Assembly: GCA_017642885.1 (NCBI GenBank)
Contig: JAEPOM010000003.1
Coordinates: 232,285 to 296,284 of the forward strand
DNA from: Henriciella sp.
Lineage (GTDB): Bacteria > Pseudomonadota > Alphaproteobacteria > Caulobacterales > Hyphomonadaceae
Direction of reading: 5' to 3'
DNA length: 64,000 nucleotides
Position numbers and translations under genes: made by a program. A model generated the notes under the pieces. It saw only the letters and a program-made list of their open reading frames with translations, did not search any database and was not told where the DNA came from. Shown here in pieces: positions 50,724 to 60,583 of the stretch. The stretch's first letter is position 1. Each line of letters begins with the position of its first letter.

Positions 50724-51974
50724 TTAGGTGGCGTCAAGGTCAAACGCGGTGTGCAGGGCACGAACCGCGAGTTCGGTGTAATCCGCATCAATCAGGACAG
50801 AAATCTTGATTTCAGAGGTCGAAATCACGTCAATGTTGATATTTTTCGACGCTAGCGCGTCGAACATGGTCTCAGCGACCCCCGTATGGGACTTCATCCC
50901 GACACCGACGACCGAAACTTTAGCGACATCTCGGGCCACATCCATTTTATCGAAGGATACGGCATCACTGTTGGCTTCGAGCACACGCTGAGCCTTTTCG
51001 CTGTCGCTGCTGGTGCACGTGAAGACCATGTTGGCGCGGTCTTCGCCGCGCGCGTTTGCCTGCACGATCATATCGACATTGACGCCTTCGCGCGCCAGCA
51101 ACGCAAACAAGTTCGCCGATGTCCCCGGCTTGTCTTCCATGCCGTACAGCGTGACTTTTGCTTCGTCTCTTGAGTAAGTGACCCCGTTTACAACCTGTTT
51201 TTCCACGATCTCATCCTCATTACAGATCCAAGTCCCAGGATTATCTGCCTCGGGACCAGAGAAACTCGACAGCACCCGCAAAGGCACCTGATGGTTCATT
51301 GCCAGCTCGACTGAGCGGGTTTGCAGCACTTTCGCACCGAGGGATGCCATTTCCAGCATCTCCTCATAAGACACACGCTCCAGACGGCGCGCTTGCGGCA
51401 CGATCCGTGGATCAGTCGTGTAGACCCCATCCACGTCCGTGTAGATATCGCAGGGAACAGACCCGAGCGCAGCCGCAACGGCGACGGCGGTCGTGTCAGA
51501 CCCGCCGCGGCCAAGCGTCGAAACGCGGCCTTCTTCAGTTACGCCCTGGAAACCAGCAATGACGGCAATCTGACCGGTATCTATCGCTGCGCCGAGGCCG
51601 CTATCTTCATCAAAGCCATCAATCCGGGCCGCACCATGACCTTCGCGCGTCTTCATCCGCATCTGCCAGCCAAGCCAGCTGCGGGCATCGAGGCCACGCT
51701 TGCGTAGAGAGAGCGCCAGCAGTCCGCTGGTGACTTGTTCGCCAGACGCGACAACGACGTCATATTCGTCATCGAATTCGTCCCCGACCAGGGCGTCTCC
51801 AGCAGCTCCTTTGGCGAGGCCCACCAGTTTATTGGTTTCACCCGACATGGCAGAGACAATCACGGCCAGCTTTTCGCCTTTTGAGGCCCGATGCGCAACA
51901 ATATCGGCGACATGCGAAATCCGCTCGAGATCAGCGACAGACGTCCCGCCAAATTTCAATACAGTGCGCGCCAT
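50724..51974 (-). CDS. lysC: Aspartate kinase
   Basis: A 416-residue enzyme making aspartyl phosphate, first step to lysine, methionine and threonine. Kinase motifs are [31 protein letters not shown] and [14 protein letters not shown]. Two ACT domains lie in residues about 265-410 ([26 protein letters not shown] and [30 protein letters not shown]), giving feedback control. ATG 51974 is chosen as [10 protein letters not shown] is the family start; the frame can begin eight codons earlier. Divergent from ubiG. Confidence 0.95.
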   Translation of the reverse strand: MARTVLKFGGTSVADLERISHVADIVAHRASKGEKLAVIVSAMSGETNKLVGLAKGAAGDALVGDEFDDEYDVVVASGEQVTSGLLALSLRKRGLDARSWLGWQMRMKTREGHGAARIDGFDEDSGLGAAIDTGQIAVIAGFQGVTEEGRVSTLGRGGSDTTAVAVAAALGSVPCDIYTDVDGVYTTDPRIVPQARRLERVSYEEMLEMASLGAKVLQTRSVELAMNHQVPLRVLSSFSGPEADNPGTWICNEDEIVEKQVVNGVTYSRDEAKVTLYGMEDKPGTSANLFALLAREGVNVDMIVQANARGEDRANMVFTCTSSDSEKAQRVLEANSDAVSFDKMDVARDVAKVSVVGVGMKSHTGVAETMFDALASKNINIDVISTSEIKISVLIDADYTELAVRALHTAFDLDAT

Positions 51975-52067
51975 TGCCGCCTCGTCAAAATTTACCATTT
52001 AAGCTCAATTGAACAGGCGCTTCCTTATAGGGATGAACGCGAAACCGCAATCAGGATTGCTAAACTG

Positions 52068-52844
52068 ATGACAGAGACAGTCGGAACCGTTTCAAATGCA
52101 ACGTCTCGTCCGAGTATTGATCCGGATGAAGTTGCGAAATTCACAGCCATGGCGGCAGAATGGTGGGACCCGAAGGGCAAGTTTCGGCCCTTGCACAAAT
52201 TCAATCCGGTGCGCCTTGGGTTTATCCGCGATACGCTCGAAGATCACTTCAACCTGAACCACGGCGCCCGAAAGCCTTTCGAAGGGCTTCGGGTGCTGGA
52301 TATTGGTTGCGGCGGCGGCCTGGTGAGCGAACCGATGACGCGGCTCGGTGCCTCGGTCACGGCTGTCGATGCCAGCGAGGCAAACATCAAGACCGCGATG
52401 ACACATGCCGAACAGGGCGGGCTCGATATCGACTTTCGCGCCGGCACGGTGGAGGCCTTGATCGAAAACGGCGAAGCTCCGTTCGATGTCGTGCTTAACC
52501 TCGAAGTGGTGGAACACGTCGCCGATCCCGATCAATTTCTCAAAGATTGCGCGAGCCTCGTAAAACCTGGGGGGCTGATGATCGTCGCCACGCTCAATCG
52601 AACAGCTAAAGCCTTCGCATTGGCGATTGTCGGCGCCGAATATGTGCTTGGCTGGTTGCCGCGTGGAACACACGAGTTTGAAAAATTCCTGCGCCCAGAC
52701 GAGATTGAAACCCCAATGCGCGACGCGGGTCTGTCGGTTGCTCCTGCTCAGGGTGTAAGTTTCAATCCGATCACCGATCAGTGGCGCCTGTCCACAGATA
52801 CTAAGGTCAACTATCTGATGACCGCAGCAAGACCTGATGCCTGA
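52068..52844 (+). CDS. ubiG: Ubiquinone biosynthesis O-methyltransferase UbiG
   Basis: A 258-residue SAM-dependent O-methyltransferase acting twice in ubiquinone synthesis. The N-terminal [30 protein letters not shown] is diagnostic. Motif I is [20 protein letters not shown], and [13 protein letters not shown] follows. ATG 52068 lies a little far from AGGA, yet matches the family N-terminus; the frame upstream overlaps lysC and is rejected. It ends in overlap with the DUF924 gene. Confidence 0.94.
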   Translation: MTETVGTVSNATSRPSIDPDEVAKFTAMAAEWWDPKGKFRPLHKFNPVRLGFIRDTLEDHFNLNHGARKPFEGLRVLDIGCGGGLVSEPMTRLGASVTAVDASEANIKTAMTHAEQGGLDIDFRAGTVEALIENGEAPFDVVLNLEVVEHVADPDQFLKDCASLVKPGGLMIVATLNRTAKAFALAIVGAEYVLGWLPRGTHEFEKFLRPDEIETPMRDAGLSVAPAQGVSFNPITDQWRLSTDTKVNYLMTAARPDA

Positions 52845-53460
52845 CGGCGCGTCTTTGTTCCCGACGCCGGGCGCCGTTCTGGATTACTGGATCGGCGCAG
52901 CGACGGACGATCACTTGTTTGCCGATCGTCAGCATAAATTGTGGTTCTCGAAATCTGAAGCGACTGACAGTTTCATCACCCGGAATTTTTCAGCGCTATA
53001 TGCGGCGCTAACCGACGGGCTTGCTGAAACATGGGCCGAGCGAGGCGCCCGGTCCCGGCTTGCCGCAATCATTGTGCTCGATCAGTTCAGCCGGAACATG
53101 TTTCGCGAATCAGGCCGCGCGTTCGAAGCTGACACGCTCGCGCGCCAGCTTGCCGAAACCGGTGTCCAGACCGGCGATGATCTGGAACTGACCGAAATTG
53201 AACGGTCCTTCTTCTATTTGCCGTTCGAGCATTCCGAATCGCTCGCGGACCAAGACGAAGCCGTACGCCTGTTTCAGCGCCTTGCAGCAGATGCCCGCAG
53301 CGCGTTCAAGCCAATCTGCGAAAGTTCGCTCGACTATGCCCAGCGGCATCGAGACGTGATCCGGAAATTCGGCAGGTTTCCCCATCGAAACGCGGTGCTT
53401 GAGCGTTCAAATACAGCAGCCGAGTCAGACTATTTGTCCAAACCCGGTGCTGGTTTTTAG
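52837..53460 (+). CDS. DUF924-family protein
   Basis: A 207-residue all-helical protein. DUF924 features include VLDYWIG..., [42 protein letters not shown] and [11 protein letters not shown], and the final [19 protein letters not shown] is the family hallmark. TPR-like in structure; function unknown. It starts eight bases before the ubiG stop and is co-transcribed with it. Confidence 0.9.
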   Translation: MPDGASLFPTPGAVLDYWIGAATDDHLFADRQHKLWFSKSEATDSFITRNFSALYAALTDGLAETWAERGARSRLAAIIVLDQFSRNMFRESGRAFEADTLARQLAETGVQTGDDLELTEIERSFFYLPFEHSESLADQDEAVRLFQRLAADARSAFKPICESSLDYAQRHRDVIRKFGRFPHRNAVLERSNTAAESDYLSKPGAGF

Positions 53461-53463
53461 AGC

Positions 53464-54756
53464 TTATTGAGTGGGCAGAACTTCTACCAGTTCGACTTCA
53501 AAGTTGAGCGCCGCATTTGGCGGGATCGGTCCATTGCCGCGCGGGCCATAAGCGAGGCTTCCCGGCACGTGCACCAACCAGCGATCGCCTGGCTTCATCA
53601 ATTGCAGGGCCTCGACCCACCCCGGAATGACGCGATTGGCAGGAAACAAGGCAGGCTCACCGCGCTGAAATGCGCTGTCAAAGATGTCTCCAGTCGCATC
53701 AAGACGGCCTTCATAAAACACCGCAACATACTCGCCGCCTTGCGGGCTTTGGCCGCTCTCATCGCCGCTCGCCAAGACGATATATTCCAGTCCGGATCCG
53801 GTTTTCTGCACTTCAGGCAGATCCGAATTCCAGGGTGTAAACGTCTCCCAAGCCTCAGTATCGGTCGGGCGGGGTTCCGGAGCGCGTTCCATTTCCGTGA
53901 TCTCAACCTGGAAGACCAGATCGTCGCCGGGCTTGATCATGCCGCCCGGGCGCGGGCTATCGCCATAAGCGATCTCAGACGGGATGTAGAACATGAACTG
54001 GTCGCCAACAGACATTAGCTGCAGGCCTTCCGTCCAGCCTGCGATCACCTGGTTCACACCGAAGGTCGACGGCACGCCGCGTCGGTAAGCGCTGTCGAAC
54101 ACAGTGCCGTCCACTAGGCGCCCCTCATAGAACACGCTGACCTGGTCGCGCGGACCGGGTGTCTCGCCGCCCTCTTCACCCTTGCGAAGGACAACATATT
54201 GCAGACCGCTTTCAGTGGTCTCGACGCCTTCAGCGTCCGGGGTCCAAGGCGTGTACTGTTCCCAAGCCTCAAGATTTGATGGAATAGGTTCCGGCGGCTT
54301 GATCACGTCTTGTAGCTCAACGCGGAAAATCAGATCATCACCGGGCTTGATAACGCCGCCGGGACGAGGGTTTTGTCCATATCCTAGCTCGGATGGGATG
54401 TAGAAGATGTATTCATCGCCTGCGGACATTAGCTGCAAGCCTTCTGTCCAACCCGAGATCACCTGCGTGACGCCGAAGCTGATCGGTTCGCCGCGCGCAT
54501 AGGAGCTATCGAATACGGTGCCATCGGTGAGCCGGCCATCATACATGACGGTGACTTCGTCCTTAAGACCAGGGGTCGCGCCGCCAGCTTCGCCTTCACG
54601 AACGACGACATATTGCAGCCCGCTCTCGGTGGTCTGAACGCCTTCGGCATCCGGATCCCATGGGATATAGCTGGTTAGGGGATCATTCGGGTCCATGGTT
54701 TCTCCACCACATGCTGCGAGAATCAGGCCGCCAAGGGCCGCGAACAGTTTGCGCAA
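53464..54756 (-). CDS. Lipoprotein with three tandem FKBP peptidyl-prolyl isomerase domains
   Basis: A 430-residue lipoprotein (lipobox LAAC) with three FKBP_C repeats at about residues 38-155, 172-288 and 305-425, each starting with a TESGLQYVV-type strand. Repeats 1 and 2 are near duplicates (ISFGVTQVISGWTEGLQLMSAGD against STFGVNQVIAGWTEGLQLMSVGD); repeat 3 is diverged (ALFPANRVIPGWVEALQLMKPGD). The conserved W and aromatic pocket residues remain in all. It catalyses proline isomerisation in the periplasm or at the membrane. Length is unusual, since most bacterial FKBPs have one domain. Confidence 0.9.
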   Translation of the reverse strand: MRKLFAALGGLILAACGGETMDPNDPLTSYIPWDPDAEGVQTTESGLQYVVVREGEAGGATPGLKDEVTVMYDGRLTDGTVFDSSYARGEPISFGVTQVISGWTEGLQLMSAGDEYIFYIPSELGYGQNPRPGGVIKPGDDLIFRVELQDVIKPPEPIPSNLEAWEQYTPWTPDAEGVETTESGLQYVVLRKGEEGGETPGPRDQVSVFYEGRLVDGTVFDSAYRRGVPSTFGVNQVIAGWTEGLQLMSVGDQFMFYIPSEIAYGDSPRPGGMIKPGDDLVFQVEITEMERAPEPRPTDTEAWETFTPWNSDLPEVQKTGSGLEYIVLASGDESGQSPQGGEYVAVFYEGRLDATGDIFDSAFQRGEPALFPANRVIPGWVEALQLMKPGDRWLVHVPGSLAYGPRGNGPIPPNAALNFEVELVEVLPTQ

Positions 54757-54863
54757 GACTGCACCTCCTGAGACATTTTCCGGCTATGTAGGTCGGAACA
54801 GCTTCGGTGTCACCTATGCAAGACTGTAACTTTTCGTGGTCGCATCGCCTGTAAAGAGGCGGC

Positions 54864-56078
54864 TCAATTTGTCCGTGGTGGATAGCCCGCTTGTCCCAGG
54901 GCATCGATGACTTCCTGCGTGTGCTGGGCGTCACGGGTTTCCATCAGAATATCAAACTCCGCACCTTTGGCTGGGACGTCGAGCGCAATTCGATTGTGCG
55001 CGACTTCCATAATGTTCGCACCAGCGTCGCCTATGACCTTTGAGACCAAAGCCAACAGGCCGGGCCGGTCGTCGCCAACGATACGAATATTGACCAAGCG
55101 ATTGTCTCGCACCAGCGATCTGGTCAGGACAGAAGACAAGAGCCGCGAGTCGATATTGCCGCCGCAGAGGATCAGGCCGACTTTTCGTCCGGCAAACTTG
55201 GACGGATGGGCGAGCATCGCCGCCAGGCCAGCAGCGCCGGCGCCTTCCGATACGGTTTTCTCAATATCCACATAGAGCGTGATCGCGCGTTCGATATGCT
55301 CTTCTTCGACCAGCACAACATCGTCTACGAGCTCGCGAACGACGCGTTCGGTAAGGTCGCCGACGTCCTTAACCGCGATACCTTCCGCGATGCTGGCGCC
55401 GCCAGTTTTCGGCTCTCGTCCTTCCAGACGTGCCCGCATTCCAGCATACATGGAGGCCTCGACACCTACGACCCGCAGGAAGCGATTGTGCGCCTTCGCA
55501 GCCGTCGCCATGCCTGAGATCAGACCACCGCCACCGATCGGAATGATCAGTGTGTCCAGATCTGGCTGGTCCTCCAGCATCTCGAGCGCGGCAGTCCCCT
55601 GCCCGGCCATAATTTCAGGATCGTCAAATGGGTGAATCCAGGTCAGGCCTTCACGCTGACGCACCGACTGCGCATGCGCGTTCGCCTCATCAAATGAATG
55701 GCCCTCAAGCAGAACGCGCGCGCCAAAGGCACGGGTGTGTTCAACCTTGTTAAACGGCGTCGTCACTGGCATCACGATGGTTACCGGAATGCCAAGGCGG
55801 CGGCCATGATAGGCGACCCCTTGTGCGTGATTGCCCGCCGACGCAGCGATGACACCTGCCTTCTTTTGCTCGTCTGTAAGCCGTGCGAGTTTGTTGAGCG
55901 CACCGCGCTCCTTGAACGCGCCGGTGAACTGAAGATTCTCGAATTTAATCCAGACCTCGGCCCCGGTAATTTCCGACAGCGTCTTAGACAGGCGCATTGG
56001 CGTGCGCTCAATCTGGCCTTCCAGGATTTTGGCGGCGTCGCGTACGTCTTCAATCGAGATCGGTAGTTTAGTGCTCAT
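54864..56078 (-). CDS. ilvA: Threonine ammonia-lyase, biosynthetic/catabolic type with ACT domain
   Basis: A 404-residue PLP enzyme deaminating threonine to 2-oxobutyrate. The PLP Lys is in FTGAFKERGALNKL; the phosphate loop is IPIGGGGLISGMATAAK. A C-terminal ACT domain (VNIRIVGDDRPGLLALVSKVIGDAGANIMEV) follows at about 330-400. The single-ACT form is close to TdcB/short IlvA proteins. Isoleucine synthesis or threonine breakdown cannot be told apart by sequence alone. Confidence 0.93.
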   Translation of the reverse strand: MSTKLPISIEDVRDAAKILEGQIERTPMRLSKTLSEITGAEVWIKFENLQFTGAFKERGALNKLARLTDEQKKAGVIAASAGNHAQGVAYHGRRLGIPVTIVMPVTTPFNKVEHTRAFGARVLLEGHSFDEANAHAQSVRQREGLTWIHPFDDPEIMAGQGTAALEMLEDQPDLDTLIIPIGGGGLISGMATAAKAHNRFLRVVGVEASMYAGMRARLEGREPKTGGASIAEGIAVKDVGDLTERVVRELVDDVVLVEEEHIERAITLYVDIEKTVSEGAGAAGLAAMLAHPSKFAGRKVGLILCGGNIDSRLLSSVLTRSLVRDNRLVNIRIVGDDRPGLLALVSKVIGDAGANIMEVAHNRIALDVPAKGAEFDILMETRDAQHTQEVIDALGQAGYPPRTN

Positions 56079-56175
56079 CGTGCTTCTTCGTCTTTGGGTC
56101 CGCGCGCACTCCTAGTGCGACAGGCCGGAAAAAGGAAGCTTTCAATCTCTAAAAACAAGGTTTAGCAGAGCCAGA

Positions 56176-56718
56176 ATGAGCAAGGTAGCAACAGATTTAG
56201 TCGTGGTGGGGGTCATCCTGGGCGCGCATGGGGTGCGCGGCGATGTGCGCGTAAAGAGCTTCACCGCTGAGCCTGAGGCGCTGTTTGAGTATGCTCCCTT
56301 TTTGTCCGAAACCGGCGACGTGCTGATCGATCCACTGCGGGCCCGGCCCGCGAAAGACCATTTTATCGTTACGCCGGAAACTCCTCTCCAAAAAGAAGAA
56401 TGGGACAGGCTGAAGAGCACAAAACTCTATGTCTCCCGTGATATTCTGCCCGAAATCGAAGAGGACGAGTTCTACATCGAAGATCTCGTCGGCTTGCAGG
56501 TTTATTCAGGAGGCGACACACCGATTGGACGCGTCAAAGCCGTGCTCAATCATGGCGCCAGCGATTTGATCGAAGTGCAGCCAACCCCAAATGGCAAGCC
56601 TGTTCTGGTGCCGTTCACGCTCGACGATGTTCCAGTGGTCGACCTTAACGCTCGCCGCATTGTCATCGCCACGTTCGAAATCTGGGCCGATGAGTCGAAA
56701 CCCGAAAACGAAGACTAG
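56176..56718 (+). CDS. rimM: Ribosome maturation factor RimM
   Basis: A 180-residue protein aiding 30S subunit head maturation, with the N-terminal GVILGAHGVRGDVRVKSFT signature and the PRC-barrel domain beginning EFYIEDLVGLQVYSGGDTPIGRVKAVLNHGASDLIEV. It normally sits with rpsP-trmD-rplS; here no such genes follow on the plus strand, as a convergent GST gene overlaps the stop by four bases. Confidence 0.95.
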   Translation: MSKVATDLVVVGVILGAHGVRGDVRVKSFTAEPEALFEYAPFLSETGDVLIDPLRARPAKDHFIVTPETPLQKEEWDRLKSTKLYVSRDILPEIEEDEFYIEDLVGLQVYSGGDTPIGRVKAVLNHGASDLIEVQPTPNGKPVLVPFTLDDVPVVDLNARRIVIATFEIWADESKPENED

Positions 56719-57707
56719 GCAGAGACCTCAGTCGCATTGGCTTTTTCGAGGAAAGCCTGCAATCCGTCCGCCTTCGCCGCGCTTTTGACAGCCGCCTGAA
56801 CCGACTTAAAGGCGCGCGCGGCGTAATGTTGCGTCACTTGCTCATAGGCCTTGCCATCAAGCTTCAGCGCGACGCGCTCTTCCTTGGCCTCGGCAGCCGC
56901 CATATTGGCTCTCGCCCACGGCAAGTAGGTCACTGCGACTTCGTCTCGGAACAATGGCAACAGGGTTTCTTCCAGCTCGCTTAGCGGCGCAAATGGTCCG
57001 CCAGCTTTCGGCGCTTCCATGAATTCGCTCCACGCCGTGACGAAAGCTGCATTAGCGCGCAGCCAATCGCCAGGGGTCGGGTCCATCAGCAATTGCGCGA
57101 CCTGACCCGCTAAAGCGAAATCTGCAGCCGACGGACGGCCGCCAAACAGAAACAGAGATTTCTCGAGATGCGCATTGAGCAGCGTGAAAAACCGTTCGAA
57201 GCTCGGCTTTAGGGTTTTCTCGTTTTTCTTCTCGACGCCAACCAGCGGCAGACGATCACGCATACGTTTCACGATCTGGTCGCGGGTTTTCTTCTTGGCA
57301 CGTGGCAGATCGCCGTCGAGCAACTGCTCCATCGTCCGGTCGCCCGCAAGCTCGCGATCGGGCTTCTGGCTCCAGCGATTGAAGAACATCAACTTGTTCA
57401 ACCACTCATCCGCATAATCTTCCAGAAGCAACGCGAGCGCCGCGCAGGCCGCATCGTCCGGAACCGCAGACGGCTCCGCGTGATCGGCTTCGACTGTTGC
57501 GAGAATGCTGGTCGAGTCCTGATTAGCAGGGCGGTTCGGAGAAACGAGCAGCGGCACTGTTGGCACCTTGGCCATTGCCGCGAACTCTTCTTCGGTCGCC
57601 TTGCTGCGCCCAATCCATTCAAAGTCCACGCCTTTATAGCGCAGGAAAGAGCGTACCTTCACAGAGTAAGGAGACGTTTCGGCCCCGAATAGGCGATAAG
57701 CGGTCAT
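56715..57707 (-). CDS. Glutathione S-transferase N-terminal domain protein
   Basis: A 330-residue protein starting with a thioredoxin-like GST domain (LFGAETSPYSVKVRSFLRYKG, VPTVPLLVSPNR, QDSTSILATVEA). The helical C-terminal part has PSAADFALAGQVAQLL and is longer than classical GSTs by about 100 residues, with a final Lys/Ala-rich helix. Start 57707 is chosen over 57737 because MTAYRLFGAE is the domain start. The enzyme substrate is unknown. Confidence 0.8.
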   Translation of the reverse strand: MTAYRLFGAETSPYSVKVRSFLRYKGVDFEWIGRSKATEEEFAAMAKVPTVPLLVSPNRPANQDSTSILATVEADHAEPSAVPDDAACAALALLLEDYADEWLNKLMFFNRWSQKPDRELAGDRTMEQLLDGDLPRAKKKTRDQIVKRMRDRLPLVGVEKKNEKTLKPSFERFFTLLNAHLEKSLFLFGGRPSAADFALAGQVAQLLMDPTPGDWLRANAAFVTAWSEFMEAPKAGGPFAPLSELEETLLPLFRDEVAVTYLPWARANMAAAEAKEERVALKLDGKAYEQVTQHYAARAFKSVQAAVKSAAKADGLQAFLEKANATEVSA

Positions 57708-57822
57708 GGCAAGTTTCTTTCGATTCCAGCGCGTCATCTAAGACATGCGCGCACCACTGCCAAGACCGATTAAGCGGTGACGCGGCAAGGGGAAACCGCG
57801 CCACCCATTTCGCAAACCGGAC

Positions 57823-58821
57823 TTAGGCAGGTTTACGGAATTTCAGCGTCATCCGATTGGACTCGCCGACAGCTTCATAAGCGGCACGTTCGGGCGTGTC
57901 TTCTTCGGTGCCAACCAGGACAGGTGGCAGGCGCCACACAAACTCTTCCTCGGTCGGAACATCTGCTGGATTCGCATTCAGATCGCTCGAATCTGCGAGC
58001 TCAAACCCTGCAGCTTCGAATGCGGCGATCACGGCTGCTTCCTTCAGATATCCGTTTGAACCATCCGCCCAGGCATCGCTGTTTTCATCAGGTGCACGGT
58101 GTTGAACAACGCCAACAATGCCGCCTGGTTTGAGCACACGATAAGTCTCGGCGAGCGTGTCACCCATATAATCGGTGTCGCCCGCACTGAAGCGATTGAG
58201 GTTATGCAGTGCGCGAATGAACAGAACAGCGTCGAGCTTGCCCGAAGCTTCTTCCGGCATCTTGGTCAGCTGGAATGATTTGACCTTGGCGCTGCCTTCA
58301 ATGCCCCATTCAGCCGCTTGGTTAGGCCAGTTTGCGGTGCCTTCGACGCGGGTCGCGGCCCATTCATCGCCAAACCCGAAGAGCGACCAGAGTGCGTCTG
58401 GATAGTGCGCTCCAACCAGAGCGCCCTCTTCTCCCAGATAAGGCAGCAGAATTTTCGAGTACCAGCCGCCACCCGGCAGGGCTTCAGCAACTTTCATTCC
58501 TGGTTCGATACCAAAGAAGGCCAGCGTCTCAGCTGGATTGCGCGCGCCATAACGGGCTTTTACTTCATCCGGCTGCGCTTCGAGAATGGCTGCCAGTTTT
58601 GCCTCTGCGGTCACTTCGGCGACCTCATCAACAACGTCCTGAACAACCTCTTCAACAGTTTCCGTCACAGTGGTCTCTTCAACCACAACGGTTTCTACTT
58701 CTTCGGATGTTGCATCGTCTGCACCGGCATAATTGTCGAGCGCCGTACAGCCGCCAAGCACGAGAGCGAGTGCAGCACTCGCACCAGCCAGAGAATATTT
58801 CGATTTAAGCATGGATTTCAT
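57823..58821 (-). CDS. Lipoprotein-anchored SAM-methyltransferase-like protein
   Basis: A 332-residue protein. The signal ends in lipobox LGGC (about residue 24); a linker of about 45 residues follows that is almost entirely Glu, Val, Thr and Asp. A Rossmann methyltransferase-like domain of the COG4798 type comes next: LAFFGIEPGMKVAEALPGGGWYSKILLPYL (SAM loop), DAVLFIRALHNLNRF, TYRVLKPGGIVGVVQHRA. ATG 58821 follows AGGGAGG. The SAM loop in an exported protein is a paradox, since SAM is not known in the periplasm. Confidence 0.83.
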   Translation of the reverse strand: MKSMLKSKYSLAGASAALALVLGGCTALDNYAGADDATSEEVETVVVEETTVTETVEEVVQDVVDEVAEVTAEAKLAAILEAQPDEVKARYGARNPAETLAFFGIEPGMKVAEALPGGGWYSKILLPYLGEEGALVGAHYPDALWSLFGFGDEWAATRVEGTANWPNQAAEWGIEGSAKVKSFQLTKMPEEASGKLDAVLFIRALHNLNRFSAGDTDYMGDTLAETYRVLKPGGIVGVVQHRAPDENSDAWADGSNGYLKEAAVIAAFEAAGFELADSSDLNANPADVPTEEEFVWRLPPVLVGTEEDTPERAAYEAVGESNRMTLKFRKPA

Positions 58822-59008
58822 CACCAACGCCTCCCTTGTTGCGTATGAAATCGTCTTAACGCAGAAAAATTCGCCTGTCGCGTGTTTATCGAGAAACAAT
58901 ACAAAATTTTCGCTCACACTTCTGTGAAGCGCACGGCGCGCTTGACCCAAGGTCTGGCTTTTCAGCTTGGTATGGTCCGGGTAACTTCAGGTTTGAAGGA
59001 GAGACGCC

Positions 59009-59404
59009 ATGGACCCGCTCGCGCAAATCGCAGAAGCCCAGCCTTACTCAAAATTACTCGGCATCAAATTGCTGGAAGCCTCACGTGACAAAGTGGTTGG
59101 AGAACTCCTGGTCCGCGAGGAACTTTGCACGTCTGGTGGAACGATGCACGGCGGATGCATGATGAGCTTTTGTGATGTGTTGGGCGCGACGGGCGCCTGG
59201 CTGGCAATTCCCGACGGCGCGAAAGGAACAACCACGATTGAAAGCAATACCGCTTTCCTGAGTGGCCCGCCCGCCGGGACCTTGGTCACCGGCGTGTCGA
59301 CGCCTATTCGGATCGGGCGACGACTTTCGGTCTGGCAAACGGAAGTGACGGATCCAAACGGAAAGAAAGTCTGCCTCGTCACGCAAACGCAGCTCGTTCT
59401 GTAA
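59009..59404 (+). CDS. PaaI-type hotdog thioesterase
   Basis: A 131-residue hotdog-fold acyl-CoA thioesterase. The typical MHGGCMMSFCDVLGATGA carries the active helix; TTTIESNTAFLSGPPAGTLVTG and VWQTEVTDPNGKKVCLVTQTQLVL complete the beta sheet. GAAGGAGAG supports the ATG at 59009. It precedes galE by 80 bases. Substrate may be a phenylacetyl- or fatty acyl-CoA. Confidence 0.88.
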   Translation: MDPLAQIAEAQPYSKLLGIKLLEASRDKVVGELLVREELCTSGGTMHGGCMMSFCDVLGATGAWLAIPDGAKGTTTIESNTAFLSGPPAGTLVTGVSTPIRIGRRLSVWQTEVTDPNGKKVCLVTQTQLVL

Positions 59405-59486
59405 CCCTTGGCTGCGCCGATAAATTGACCCGGAAAAGCGCGGTCGGTAGGCAGTCTGTTGAACCGGCGCAGGGAGCGGGCCAGCC

Positions 59487-60467
59487 ATGTCCAAAACAGT
59501 ATTCGTGACCGGTGGCGCAGGGTATGTCGGCAGCCATTGCGCAAAAGCGTTCGCGAATGCGGGCTGGACCGTGGTCACCTATGACAATCTCTCTCGCGGT
59601 CACCGCGACCTGGTCAAATGGGGCGATCTCATTGAAGGTGACATTCTGGATCGCGCCAGCCTGAACGCCGCGCTGGAGCAGGTCCGACCCGACGCCGTCG
59701 CGCATTTTGCCGCCTATGCCTATGTCGCAGAATCAATGACCCAACCGGCCGTCTATTATCGCAACAATGTCGTCGGCACGATGAACTTGCTCGACGCCAT
59801 GATCAAAGCCGATGTCCGTCAGATGGTCTTTTCCTCATCGTGTGCCACCTATGGCATCAGCGATGAGATTATTACCGAAGACACCCCGCAAAACCCGATC
59901 AACCCGTATGGGGAAACCAAGAAGATTTGCGAGAAGATGATCCGAGACTATGGCACGGCGCATGATTTGCGATCGGTCATCTTACGGTACTTCAACGCCG
60001 CTGGCTGCGACCCGGACGGCGAGACGGGCGAGCGCCACGATCCTGAGCCGCACGTGATCCCGCTTGCCATCCGCGGCGCCATGGATGGGACGTTCACCTT
60101 CAACATCCTTGGCGGCGATTATGACACGCCGGATGGGACCTGTGTGCGCGACTACATCCATGTCAGCGATCTCGCCGATGCGCACGAGCGGGCACTGGAT
60201 TATCTTTCGGGCGGCGGGGTCAGCGAAATCTTCAATCTGGGAACCGGCCAGGGCTCCAGCGTCATGCAGCTTGCCGATGCCGTGTCTAAAGTTGCCGGAA
60301 AAGAGGTCCCTCGAGTCATTGCCGAACGCCGCCCTGGGGATCCACCCATCCTGGTCGCGAGCGCCGAAAAAGCGCGGGACGTTCTTGGCTGGCAGCCCAA
60401 ACGCTCGGATCTTGAGTCGATTCTGACAAGCGCCTGGGACTGGTTTCAGCGTGAGGCCAAAAGATAG
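59487..60467 (+). CDS. galE: UDP-glucose 4-epimerase
   Basis: A 326-residue extended SDR that interconverts UDP-glucose and UDP-galactose, giving sugar precursors for surface polysaccharide. Cofactor motif VTGGAGYVGSHCAKAF, catalytic Ser in SSCATYGISD and Y-x3-K in NPYGETKKICEKM are clear, as is YFNAAGCDPDGETGE. It leads a run of plus-strand genes that includes a glycosyltransferase at 61427. Confidence 0.94.
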   Translation: MSKTVFVTGGAGYVGSHCAKAFANAGWTVVTYDNLSRGHRDLVKWGDLIEGDILDRASLNAALEQVRPDAVAHFAAYAYVAESMTQPAVYYRNNVVGTMNLLDAMIKADVRQMVFSSSCATYGISDEIITEDTPQNPINPYGETKKICEKMIRDYGTAHDLRSVILRYFNAAGCDPDGETGERHDPEPHVIPLAIRGAMDGTFTFNILGGDYDTPDGTCVRDYIHVSDLADAHERALDYLSGGGVSEIFNLGTGQGSSVMQLADAVSKVAGKEVPRVIAERRPGDPPILVASAEKARDVLGWQPKRSDLESILTSAWDWFQREAKR

Positions 60468-60583
60468 CCCTGGCCTTCGCCCTCTCCGGCGCCCCTCCCT
60501 CGCGTCCGACTTGACGATTTCGCCGCGCTGTCGCTTGATCACATCAAACGAGACAAAGCCGCATATTGGCGTAGGGAGGCCCC

